A DNA stretch of 11,629 nucleotides. It comes from Bacillota bacterium (GTDB lineage: Bacteria; Bacillota; Clostridia; Christensenellales; SZUA-584). Position numbers and translations under genes: made by a program. The notes below the pieces were generated by a model. The model was not told the DNA's origin and searched no databases. It was given only the letters and a program-made list of their open reading frames with translations. Shown here piece by piece: positions 5,875 through 11,624 of this stretch (position 1 is the stretch's first letter; each line of letters starts with the position of its first letter). The stretch covers positions 1-11,629 of the forward strand of contig JAEWWC010000083.1 in assembly GCA_023396555.1 (NCBI GenBank), given 5' to 3'.

Positions 5875-6792
5875 ATGGAATGCGGCAAGGCCATCGATAT
5901 GTACCGGGAGCATAACACCCGAATTTTCAATCCCAACAAGTTTTTCAGCAAAGAGGATATCGACGCGGCGTTCAGCCATGAAAGCAATCTGTTCAACTCC
6001 ATCGAGGACGGCATCAGCATACTGGATACCGATCTGACGATCATGCGCGTCAACTTTTCGATGCAGAAATGGTACGCCCACAAGCCTCGCCTCATCGGCG
6101 AAAAGTGCTACGCCGCGTATCACGACAGGAGCGAGCCCTGCATCGGCTGCCCCATCGTGCAGGCCATTGAAACACAGAAGGCGCATCGCGACATCGTTTC
6201 CTATTACATGAAGGACAGCCACGCCTCCGGCTGGCACGAGTTGCAAGGTTTCCCCATACTGGACGGGGATACCATCGCAGGCATCGTTGAATACGTTAAG
6301 GATATCACCTGTGAGGTGGACCTGTATTCCAAGATACACACCATCGAGAAGGACATGAGCCACGTCAAATCCCAGAACGAGCTGCTCAAAACGTACATCG
6401 AGCAAAAGGAGCTGGAAAAACGCGAGATCGAGGACACCATCAAGGGTAACATCCGCAAGTACATCAAGCCGGTGCTAAAGCAGATGCGCGAATCCTTCGC
6501 GGAACGGCCTGCCGAATCCGACATGATCTCGTTTCTGGACAGCCTGTTCGAAAATATCGTGACGCCATACCTCTCCGACCCCTCGGGACTGGTAGACTTC
6601 ACCTCGCGCGAGATCGAGATCATGGCGATGATACGCGCCGGCAGCACGTCCAAGGAGATCGCGGACGCGCTGTGCCTGTCCAAAAAAACGGTGGATTTTC
6701 ACCGCGCCAACATACGCGCCAAGCTGCGGCTGGAACCGGGGCAGGACAACCTGCGCGCGTTCCTGATACGCTCCCATATCGCCCTTGACTAA
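5875..6792 (+). CDS. PAS domain-containing LuxR-type (GerE) transcriptional regulator
   Basis: A 305-residue one-component regulator. Residues about 38-145 form a PAS domain (AspGlyIleSerIleLeuAspThrAspLeu near 45-54; ValGluTyrValLysAspIleThr at its end). It carries CysTyr (78-79) and ProCysIleGlyCysPro (88-93), a three-cysteine pattern seen in a subset of PAS sensors. Residues about 148-195 are a charged coiled coil. A helical linker follows, then a LuxR/GerE DNA-binding domain (about 242-300) with ThrSerArgGluIleGluIle, SerLysGluIleAlaAspAlaLeu and LysLysThrValAspPheHis. There is no receiver or kinase domain, so it should sense its signal directly through the PAS domain. GGAGG (5860-5864) is 10 nt before the ATG; the GTG at 5871 is out of frame. 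It lies 101 bp upstream of the OYE gene, its probable target. Confidence 0.9.
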   Translation: MECGKAIDMYREHNTRIFNPNKFFSKEDIDAAFSHESNLFNSIEDGISILDTDLTIMRVNFSMQKWYAHKPRLIGEKCYAAYHDRSEPCIGCPIVQAIETQKAHRDIVSYYMKDSHASGWHELQGFPILDGDTIAGIVEYVKDITCEVDLYSKIHTIEKDMSHVKSQNELLKTYIEQKELEKREIEDTIKGNIRKYIKPVLKQMRESFAERPAESDMISFLDSLFENIVTPYLSDPSGLVDFTSREIEIMAMIRAGSTSKEIADALCLSKKTVDFHRANIRAKLRLEPGQDNLRAFLIRSHIALD

Positions 6793-6824
6793 TACTAGTT
6801 TTCTACTAGTATTTACTCGTATAA
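6791..6824 (+). promoter_or_regulatory. Palindrome and phased repeats upstream of the OYE gene (candidate LuxR-type operator)
   Basis: AATACTAGT (6791-6799) and ACTAGTATT (6805-6813) form a perfect 9-bp inverted repeat with a 5-nt spacer, beginning on the stop codon of the regulator. ACTAGT (6794), ACTAGTAT (6805) and ACTCGTAT (6815) also read as direct repeats about one helical turn apart. The last overlaps the shared element TTACTCGTATAA (6813-6824). A T-run is lacking, so an operator is more likely than a terminator. Confidence 0.5.
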
Positions 6825-6832
6825 GCTTGGGA

Positions 6833-6861
6833 TTGTAGCGTTCTGTCACCGCCTCTATACT
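6833..6861 (+). promoter_or_regulatory. Candidate promoter of the OYE gene
   Basis: TTGTAG (6833-6838) and TATACT (6856-6861) are 17 bp apart. The -10 matches five of six positions and the -35 only three, as expected for an activator-dependent promoter. TGGTATTAT (6861-6869) is an alternative extended -10. The repeats at 6791-6824 end just upstream of the -35 box, a usual place for activator binding. Confidence 0.5.
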
Positions 6862-6893
6862 GGTATTATCAATAACTGTATGGAGGTCGTGCT

Positions 6894-8132
6894 ATGAGAA
6901 CCGATGAACCATTGGCCCAACCGATACAAATCGGCGCCAAAACAGCCCCCAACCGTTTCGTGATTAACGCCATGGAATGCTGCGATTCGGACCCGCAGGG
7001 TAACCCCACCGCCCCCACATACGAAAGATACACCAACCTGTTCGAAGGCAACGCCGGCGTCATCGTGCTGGAAGCCATCACTGTGGGCTACGAGAACCGT
7101 TCCCGTGAATTTCAGCTCTCCATCATGCCGCACAACCAAAAGCCGCTCGAGCAGTTCGTTGCCAAAATGCGTGAAGTGAATCCCAAGCCGCTGTTCATCT
7201 TCCAGCTCACGCACTCAGGCGAACTCAGTCACACGGCATTTTCACGCCGTGTCTGCATCAAGCCGCTGGCCGGCTTTGGCGGCGACGTCCTCAGCGAAGA
7301 CGATGTGGATAAGATCATCGACAAATTTGTGCTGAGCGCCAAGATCGCACACGACGCGGGCGCGGACGGTGTGGACTTAAAGCTCTGCCACGGCTACCTC
7401 GGCTCACAGATACTGCGCCCCTACAACGACCGCAACTGGAAATACGGCGGTCCGTGGGAAAAACGGCGTCAGTTCGCGTTCGACCTGATCGAGAAGGTCA
7501 CCGCCGCCGTGAACGACAAGAACTTCCTCATCGGCTCCAAGGTCTCGTTCTGGGAAGGCTTCCCGGGCGGACAGGGCAGCGCCGGTCCGGACACCGCCAT
7601 CATCGACCTGACCGAACCCATCGACCTGATCAAGGGGCTGGAGGAGCGCGGAGCCAGCTTCATCATACAGTCGGCAGGCAGCCCCTCCATCACGCTCGCG
7701 CTGTCCCAACCGGATAAGTCAATACCCGACCAGGTCTACCTGCACCACACCTTCCAGAAGGCCGGTAAGGACGCGCTGAAAAACGCAGTGCTCATCGGCT
7801 CGGCATATTCCGTTTTCAACAAGGGCAATAACAAGCTGCAGGCACGCAACAAGGAAGAGAACACCACCTTCTTCTGGGGCAACAAGAACATCCGTGACGG
7901 TGTGACCGATATGATCGCTCTCGGTCGCCAATCCTTGGCCGACCCGCTGCTGCCCAAGAAGTATCTCGAAGGCCGCGAGGCTGAAATCAAATGGTGCACC
8001 GCCTGCGACAACTGCATCGAGTTCCTCATTCGTCAGAAGAACGTGGGCTGCGCGACTTACAACAAGCCCTACACGCAGTCTTTGCAGGAAATCCGCCGGG
8101 CGGAAGGCAACCTCAGGGAAAAACACACCTGA
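6894..8132 (+). CDS. Old Yellow Enzyme family NADH:flavin oxidoreductase, short form with Fe-S motif
   Basis: A 412-residue FMN-dependent TIM-barrel oxidoreductase, a family that typically reduces activated C=C bonds (enoates, enones, dienoyl-CoA). Family features include the ProAsnArgPheValIleAsnAlaMet start of the barrel (about 19-27), HisSerGlyGluLeu near 107, HisGlyTyrLeu (166-169, Tyr168 a likely proton donor), TyrGlyGly near 184 and the late AlaLeuGlyArgGlnSerLeuAlaAspPro flavin loop. Lys163 stands where many members have the first ligand-binding His. After the barrel lies Cys368, Cys371, Cys374 and Cys386 (CX2CX2CX11C), similar to the [4Fe-4S] site of dienoyl-CoA-reductase-type enzymes. 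The protein ends soon after, so the FAD/NAD(P)H domains of those longer (about 640-680 residue) enzymes are absent. GGAGG (6882-6886) is 7 nt before the ATG. It lies directly downstream of the PAS-LuxR gene and is followed by its own terminator. The substrate is unknown. Confidence 0.9.
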   Translation: MRTDEPLAQPIQIGAKTAPNRFVINAMECCDSDPQGNPTAPTYERYTNLFEGNAGVIVLEAITVGYENRSREFQLSIMPHNQKPLEQFVAKMREVNPKPLFIFQLTHSGELSHTAFSRRVCIKPLAGFGGDVLSEDDVDKIIDKFVLSAKIAHDAGADGVDLKLCHGYLGSQILRPYNDRNWKYGGPWEKRRQFAFDLIEKVTAAVNDKNFLIGSKVSFWEGFPGGQGSAGPDTAIIDLTEPIDLIKGLEERGASFIIQSAGSPSITLALSQPDKSIPDQVYLHHTFQKAGKDALKNAVLIGSAYSVFNKGNNKLQARNKEENTTFFWGNKNIRDGVTDMIALGRQSLADPLLPKKYLEGREAEIKWCTACDNCIEFLIRQKNVGCATYNKPYTQSLQEIRRAEGNLREKHT

Positions 8133-8155
8133 AAACTACTCTGTGGTCTGTTTTA

Positions 8156-8183
8156 GGCTCCGCTCACAAGCGGAGCCTTTTTT
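8156..8183 (+). terminator. Rho-independent terminator of the OYE gene
   Basis: A 9-bp perfect stem GGCTCCGCT/AGCGGAGCC with a CACA loop and TTTTTT (8178-8183), 23 bp after the stop codon. Confidence 0.95.
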
Positions 8184-8219
8184 CGTCCGGAAGCTACCAC
8201 ATTTAAACTTTTAATACAT

Positions 8220-8244
8220 AAAAAAGAGCCGGTCATCCCGGCTC
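8220..8244 (-). terminator. Rho-independent terminator of the LCP gene
   Basis: On the minus strand GAGCCGG/CCGGCTC (arms 8244-8238 and 8232-8226) with a 5-nt loop is followed by a T-run (complement of the A-run 8225-8220). It faces the OYE terminator and insulates the two converging genes. Confidence 0.93.
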
Positions 8245-8258
8245 ATCATTATTGGGGT

Positions 8259-9332
8259 TTATTTTTCAAGGAAAGTCTTAAGCTTAGCCAGTTCATGCTC
8301 CGTATCGTTGGGCTTGACCACCGACATCCCTTCATAGCTGCCGTTCACAAACTCTTCGGGATAGCGGAACGTCTGCAGTTGGCTGCCCTCCATTCCCCTC
8401 ACCGCCGTCGCGATTTCGATCATGCGACTCAGCGGAATATCTGTACGCACATATTCCACTACCGCACCCAGCATATCGGGAATCTGACCTGCGCTAAAGT
8501 TCATCGCCTTGCTGAACAGCGCCTCCAGCACTTTATGCTGTCGTTCAACACGCTGCGCATCCCCGTCCATCTTACGTATTCGCATGTAAGCCACAGCCTG
8601 ACGTCCGTTTAAATGCTGTTCGCCCGCGTCTCTGATGTACTCCACCTTGTTTTCCCGGTCAAGATTATTAACTTCTTCTATGGCACTCCTCAAATATCTG
8701 ATCTCTTTTTTCTCCACAGTGACATCCACGCCGCCAAACGCGTCAATGATATCCTCCATGCCGAAGAAGTTGACGACCATATAATAATCCGGTGTCAGCC
8801 CGAAATTCTCCTGTAATGTCTTATAAGTCAGATCCACGCTGCCAAAGTGAAACGCTGTATTGAACTTGTTCTTGTCATGCCCGTCAATGGCCACCAGCGT
8901 ATCGCGCATAATCGATACGAGCTTGATCGTTTTTTTACCCGTATCGATGCGCAGAAACATCGTCACGTCCGAACGCCCTGTAAACTGTGAACGGTCCCGG
9001 TTATCCACGCCCACCAGCAATACGTCGATCACCTCAGACGTTTTTTCCATCGTGGGTACCGCCACCTGCTCGAAAGTGACCTCCGGCAGATTTTGAGCCA
9101 CCTCGTCCTGCTCCGGTTCGTCCACCACGGTCATCTCATCAAATCCAAGATCTCCCCATATCCTTGAAACATCCAGATACAGCCCGACAAGGCTGCCAAT
9201 CAGCAGCAGCACCAGTGAACAAAATACGATGACCAGTGCTTTGAACACACGTCTGCGCTTTCCCGCCGGCCTTTCCCCCTGATAAAAGCTGTTGACCTGT
9301 ATTTTTTCGTTCCGTCCGTTATACTTTTCCAT
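8259..9332 (-). CDS. LCP (LytR-CpsA-Psr) family protein
   Basis: A 357-residue membrane-anchored protein of the LCP family, which transfers lipid-linked glycopolymers (such as wall teichoic acid or capsule) onto peptidoglycan. It has a short basic cytoplasmic N-terminus, one membrane helix (about residues 29-52) and an extracytoplasmic LCP domain. Motifs: LeuLeuValGlyValAspAsnArgAsp (about 104-112), GlyArgSerAspValThrMet, SerIleMetArgAspThrLeuVal, PhePheGlyMetGluAspIleIleAspAlaPheGlyGlyValAsp, and GlyAspAlaGlnArgValGluArgGln, which together hold the pyrophosphate-binding Arg and Asp residues. GAGGA (complement of 9339-9343) is 6 nt before the ATG. It lies downstream of the M15 peptidase gene on the same strand but has its own promoter. 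Family assignment is firm; the polymer it attaches is unknown. Confidence 0.93.
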   Translation of the reverse strand: MEKYNGRNEKIQVNSFYQGERPAGKRRRVFKALVIVFCSLVLLLIGSLVGLYLDVSRIWGDLGFDEMTVVDEPEQDEVAQNLPEVTFEQVAVPTMEKTSEVIDVLLVGVDNRDRSQFTGRSDVTMFLRIDTGKKTIKLVSIMRDTLVAIDGHDKNKFNTAFHFGSVDLTYKTLQENFGLTPDYYMVVNFFGMEDIIDAFGGVDVTVEKKEIRYLRSAIEEVNNLDRENKVEYIRDAGEQHLNGRQAVAYMRIRKMDGDAQRVERQHKVLEALFSKAMNFSAGQIPDMLGAVVEYVRTDIPLSRMIEIATAVRGMEGSQLQTFRYPEEFVNGSYEGMSVVKPNDTEHELAKLKTFLEK

Positions 9333-9382
9333 CCATCGTCCTCTTATACATTGCTATGATGCCGTATTGGCATAACCGCTAG

Positions 9383-9411
9383 ATTGTATCACTTATGTCA
9401 TGTTTTTTCAA
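9383..9411 (-). promoter_or_regulatory. Promoter of the LCP gene
   Basis: On the minus strand TTGAAA (complement of 9406-9411), 17 bp, TACAAT (complement of 9383-9388), with TGA before the -10 (extended form). Both boxes match five of six. Between it and the gene is a small inverted repeat, ATGCC-GTATT-GGCAT (9359-9373), of unknown meaning. Confidence 0.7.
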
Positions 9412-9433
9412 GAACGGCACAGATTCTACCGTC

Positions 9434-10318
9434 TCAGTCAATATCCTTAGAGAAATGCTGATAGTCCTTGTCACCTTTCCAGTCGCCCCCCCACGACCAT
9501 CCATGCTTTTTGAACACCTTATAGCATAGGTCGTCGTGGTCAATTATACCGGGCAATCCCAAAGACCTGTCCACATATTTGGTGCCGTTTTCGGGAGCCA
9601 CGCGGTCTCCGTCGATATACGGGTTCATCAGCGGGTTGATGTCTATCGCCGCCCCAAGGCTGTGGCGGGACAGCGTTTTGGATCCTGTCACGCGACGGTA
9701 ACAAAACGCGGATGTGTTGTTGTCCTCCATCGACAGCGTGTCGTCCCCCGGCTGACCGTAGTCGTCCACCAGCCGTACTGAGGCCAGCGGATATTCGGCC
9801 TTGTACAGTTCATGGAATATCTCCAGCACATCGTCTGCCAGCTTCTTGTTGACAATCAGCTCACCGTTGTGTACGTCGCCCTTAAAGTCACAGTACTTTA
9901 TTCGGACATAGCGCAGATCGCTATAGCTGATTGCAATATCGTCATCGTCCTCCGGATAGCTGATACCGGTGATTCTATGCTTAATCTCGTCATTCAGCTT
10001 CACATAATAAAACCCCTCAGCCACCTCGACGCGCCCGTCATCCGCTTTTGTGGGTTCCGGAGTCGGTTTTGGCGTCGGTTCGGGCGTGGGCTCCGAAGTC
10101 GGCTCTACATCAGGCCTTGTCGTTTCGACCGGAGCAGTCGCAGCAGTTGGTGTCGGTTCAGGCGATCGCTCCGGTACAGCCTTCGGTGTGGGCAGCGGTG
10201 TGGGCTGCGGTGTCTGCACCGAAGGCTCCGAAGGCATGTCGCCAGCCCCATTGAAAGCGCACCCGCCCAGCGCCAGCAACATCGTTATAATAATCAATAA
10301 CGTTTTTGTCAGCTTCAA
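9434..10318 (-). CDS. M15-type peptidoglycan peptidase lipoprotein (D-alanyl-D-alanine carboxypeptidase-like)
   Basis: A 294-residue surface lipoprotein. The signal peptide ends in LeuAlaLeuGlyGlyCys (Cys20 lipidated). Residues 29-91 are a Pro/Thr/Glu-rich linker with repeated GluProThrPro units, long enough to cross part of the wall. The catalytic domain shows SerArgHisSerLeuGlyAlaAlaIleAsp (217-226; zinc ligands His219, Asp226) and AspTyrGlnHisPhe (285-289; zinc ligand His288, Asp285 as probable catalytic base). The DxxH form is more like the M15C L-Ala-D-Glu endopeptidase type than the ExxH of VanX/VanY, so the bond it cuts is open. The start is a TTG (10316-10318) behind a strong AGGAGAGG (complement of 10324-10331). 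It lies upstream of the LCP gene, consistent with a cell-wall role. Confidence 0.88.
   Translation of the reverse strand: MKLTKTLLIIITMLLALGGCAFNGAGDMPSEPSVQTPQPTPLPTPKAVPERSPEPTPTAATAPVETTRPDVEPTSEPTPEPTPKPTPEPTKADDGRVEVAEGFYYVKLNDEIKHRITGISYPEDDDDIAISYSDLRYVRIKYCDFKGDVHNGELIVNKKLADDVLEIFHELYKAEYPLASVRLVDDYGQPGDDTLSMEDNNTSAFCYRRVTGSKTLSRHSLGAAIDINPLMNPYIDGDRVAPENGTKYVDRSLGLPGIIDHDDLCYKVFKKHGWSWGGDWKGDKDYQHFSKDID
10046..10234 (-). repeat. Low-complexity Pro/Thr/Glu linker coding repeat
   Basis: This stretch encodes residues 29-91 of the M15 lipoprotein, built from ProThrPro and GluProThrPro units. On the plus strand it reads as GGnGTnGGnTCn-type triplets, which create a long but false open frame of Gly/Val/Ser on the opposite strand. 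Such tracts can vary in length between strains by slippage. Confidence 0.8.
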
Positions 10319-10323
10319 TGCTT

Positions 10324-10331
10324 CCTCTCCT
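10324..10331 (-). promoter_or_regulatory. Ribosome binding site supporting a TTG start
   Basis: AGGAGAGG on the minus strand, 5 nt before the TTG at 10318-10316. The lipoprotein signal sequence begins directly at this TTG, and there is no in-frame ATG or GTG close by. Confidence 0.85.
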
Positions 10332-10354
10332 GATAGCTTGCCGGAATTTCATAT

Positions 10355-10382
10355 ATTTTATCACACTGCGGGCCGAATTCAA
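10355..10382 (-). promoter_or_regulatory. Candidate promoter of the M15 lipoprotein gene
   Basis: On the minus strand TTGAAT (complement of 10377-10382), 16 bp, TAAAAT (complement of 10355-10360), preceded by TGA (extended -10). The predicted transcript has a leader of about 30 nt. Confidence 0.55.
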
Positions 10383-10481
10383 ACACATCGGATCATTAAT
10401 CAGGTTAAAGTTTGGATAGAAAGATCCGAATTAAAAGATGGATGGAAGTGGGTCTGTCGTATCATGCGGATGATCCCGCAC

Positions 10482-10487
10482 AGGAGG
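10482..10487 (+). promoter_or_regulatory. Ribosome binding site supporting a TTG start at 10497
   Basis: A perfect AGGAGG lies 9 nt before the in-frame TTG at 10497. The in-frame ATGs at 10464 and 10470 have no ribosome site at a usable distance. Confidence 0.65.
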
Positions 10488-10496
10488 AACCTCGTT

Positions 10497-11624
10497 TTGC
10501 TGAATCTTCAAGTTTTGAACAACGTATCGCGCGCGATGAAATATTCACAGGGCACCGTGCTGAACGACAGCCTTTATCCCCAGATGCTTATTATACTGCA
10601 GGGAGAAGCCGGTATCATCGCCAGCCGTCCGGGCGGACATCATCTGGCCGGCAGGCTGGGCCCCGGAGATTTCTTCGGCGAAGCCTCACTGTTTCTGGGA
10701 ACAGAACAAACTAGTTCCCTTATCGCACTGTCCGATATCATAGCGATTCCGGTCAGCCGTGAAACAGTAAACGACTTTTTTTGCGACGAACCCGCCATTG
10801 CGTTCGAAATTTGTAAAGCCTTATGCGAACGGCTGGCAGGCGGATATAAAGACGCTTCGGCTGAGGTTCCCGCCGACGAAGATATATTGGCCCGATCCTC
10901 AGATTTTACGCTGTTCCCGCCGGAGCACGGCCAATACACGCTGCCGATCGATAATTCCGACCGGGAACATTTGTTGGAGCGCACCATCAAATGCCCTGTA
11001 TGCGAACAAAGCTTCAGCTGTTTTTACGTACGCTCGTCCAAGCTGATTGTGGAAAGCACCGATAACGACATGCGCCCGCGCTACAAAGGTATCGAGCCGC
11101 TGTATTATGATGTGATCACCTGCCCACACTGCTTTTACAGCGCTTTGTCCGACATGTTCAATACTTCCAAAAAACCCAGCCCTGCTTTTCAGGGCGAGCT
11201 TCAGGCAATCAAGCAAAGCTGCGGCATCAATTTTTCTGCCGACGTCAGTACGGAATCCGTGTTTGGCGGTTACTATCTCGCGCTGATGTGCGCGCCACAA
11301 TTCTTTCCGAAGCATCAACTGGTTACAGCCAAGCTGCAGCTTAAGCTTTCCCGCGTCTATCAGGACTGCGGGGACAGCCAACTGGAAACACGCACCGCAC
11401 AGCAGGCGCTCGACACATACATGTATATATATCAGAATCTCGAAATACCGATGGAGCAGGAACAGCAGTTGTCCATCATTATTGCGGAGCTGTCTGCCAA
11501 ACTGGGCAACAGCCGTCAGGCCAAGGACTTTTTCTTCAAGATCAAAATCGACCGCACCGCTCCACCGCTGCTGAGACGTCAGGCCGAAAGCCGACTGTTT
11601 GACATCCGCGAGAGTGAGAAATAG
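10497..11624 (+). CDS. Cyclic nucleotide-binding-like domain fused to DUF2225
   Basis: A 375-residue soluble protein if started at TTG 10497 (386 residues from ATG 10464). Residues about 15-120 form a Crp-like beta-roll: LysTyrSerGlnGlyThrValLeu, IleLeuGlnGlyGluAlaGly, and GlyAspPhePheGlyGluAlaSerLeuPhe, with Gly61-Glu62 in the phosphate-binding cassette. The cassette Arg that contacts the cyclic phosphate in CRP is replaced by Thr72, so the ligand may be different or absent. No helix-turn-helix follows. Instead residues about 160-375 match DUF2225: paired cysteines Cys166/Cys169 (CysProValCys) and Cys209/Cys212 (CysProHisCys) that probably bind zinc, then TPR-like helices to the end. The open frame continues far upstream through 10050, but that part is antisense to the M15 gene. 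The cellular role is unknown. Confidence 0.82.
   Translation: MLNLQVLNNVSRAMKYSQGTVLNDSLYPQMLIILQGEAGIIASRPGGHHLAGRLGPGDFFGEASLFLGTEQTSSLIALSDIIAIPVSRETVNDFFCDEPAIAFEICKALCERLAGGYKDASAEVPADEDILARSSDFTLFPPEHGQYTLPIDNSDREHLLERTIKCPVCEQSFSCFYVRSSKLIVESTDNDMRPRYKGIEPLYYDVITCPHCFYSALSDMFNTSKKPSPAFQGELQAIKQSCGINFSADVSTESVFGGYYLALMCAPQFFPKHQLVTAKLQLKLSRVYQDCGDSQLETRTAQQALDTYMYIYQNLEIPMEQEQQLSIIIAELSAKLGNSRQAKDFFFKIKIDRTAPPLLRRQAESRLFDIRESEK

Noticed and set aside
6791..6813. Inverted repeat after the PAS-LuxR stop read as a terminator
   Set aside because: The stem is A/T-rich and lacks a T-run after it; its position before the OYE promoter and its relation to the repeats downstream fit an operator better.
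6894..8132. OYE gene as a truncated dienoyl-CoA reductase
   Set aside because: The stop is followed by a clean terminator, there is no remnant of FAD/NAD(P)H domains downstream, and short OYEs are a normal form, so I treat it as complete.
9812..10300. Plus-strand open frame with an Arg-rich tail
   Set aside because: Antisense shadow of the same Pro/Thr linker; no ribosome site and no recognisable domain.
10050..10496. Upstream extension of the DUF2225 open frame, rich in Gly/Val/Ser repeats
   Set aside because: It is antisense to the Pro/Thr-rich linker of the M15 lipoprotein, is low complexity only as a result of that, and the ribosome site plus Crp-like domain place the true start near 10497.
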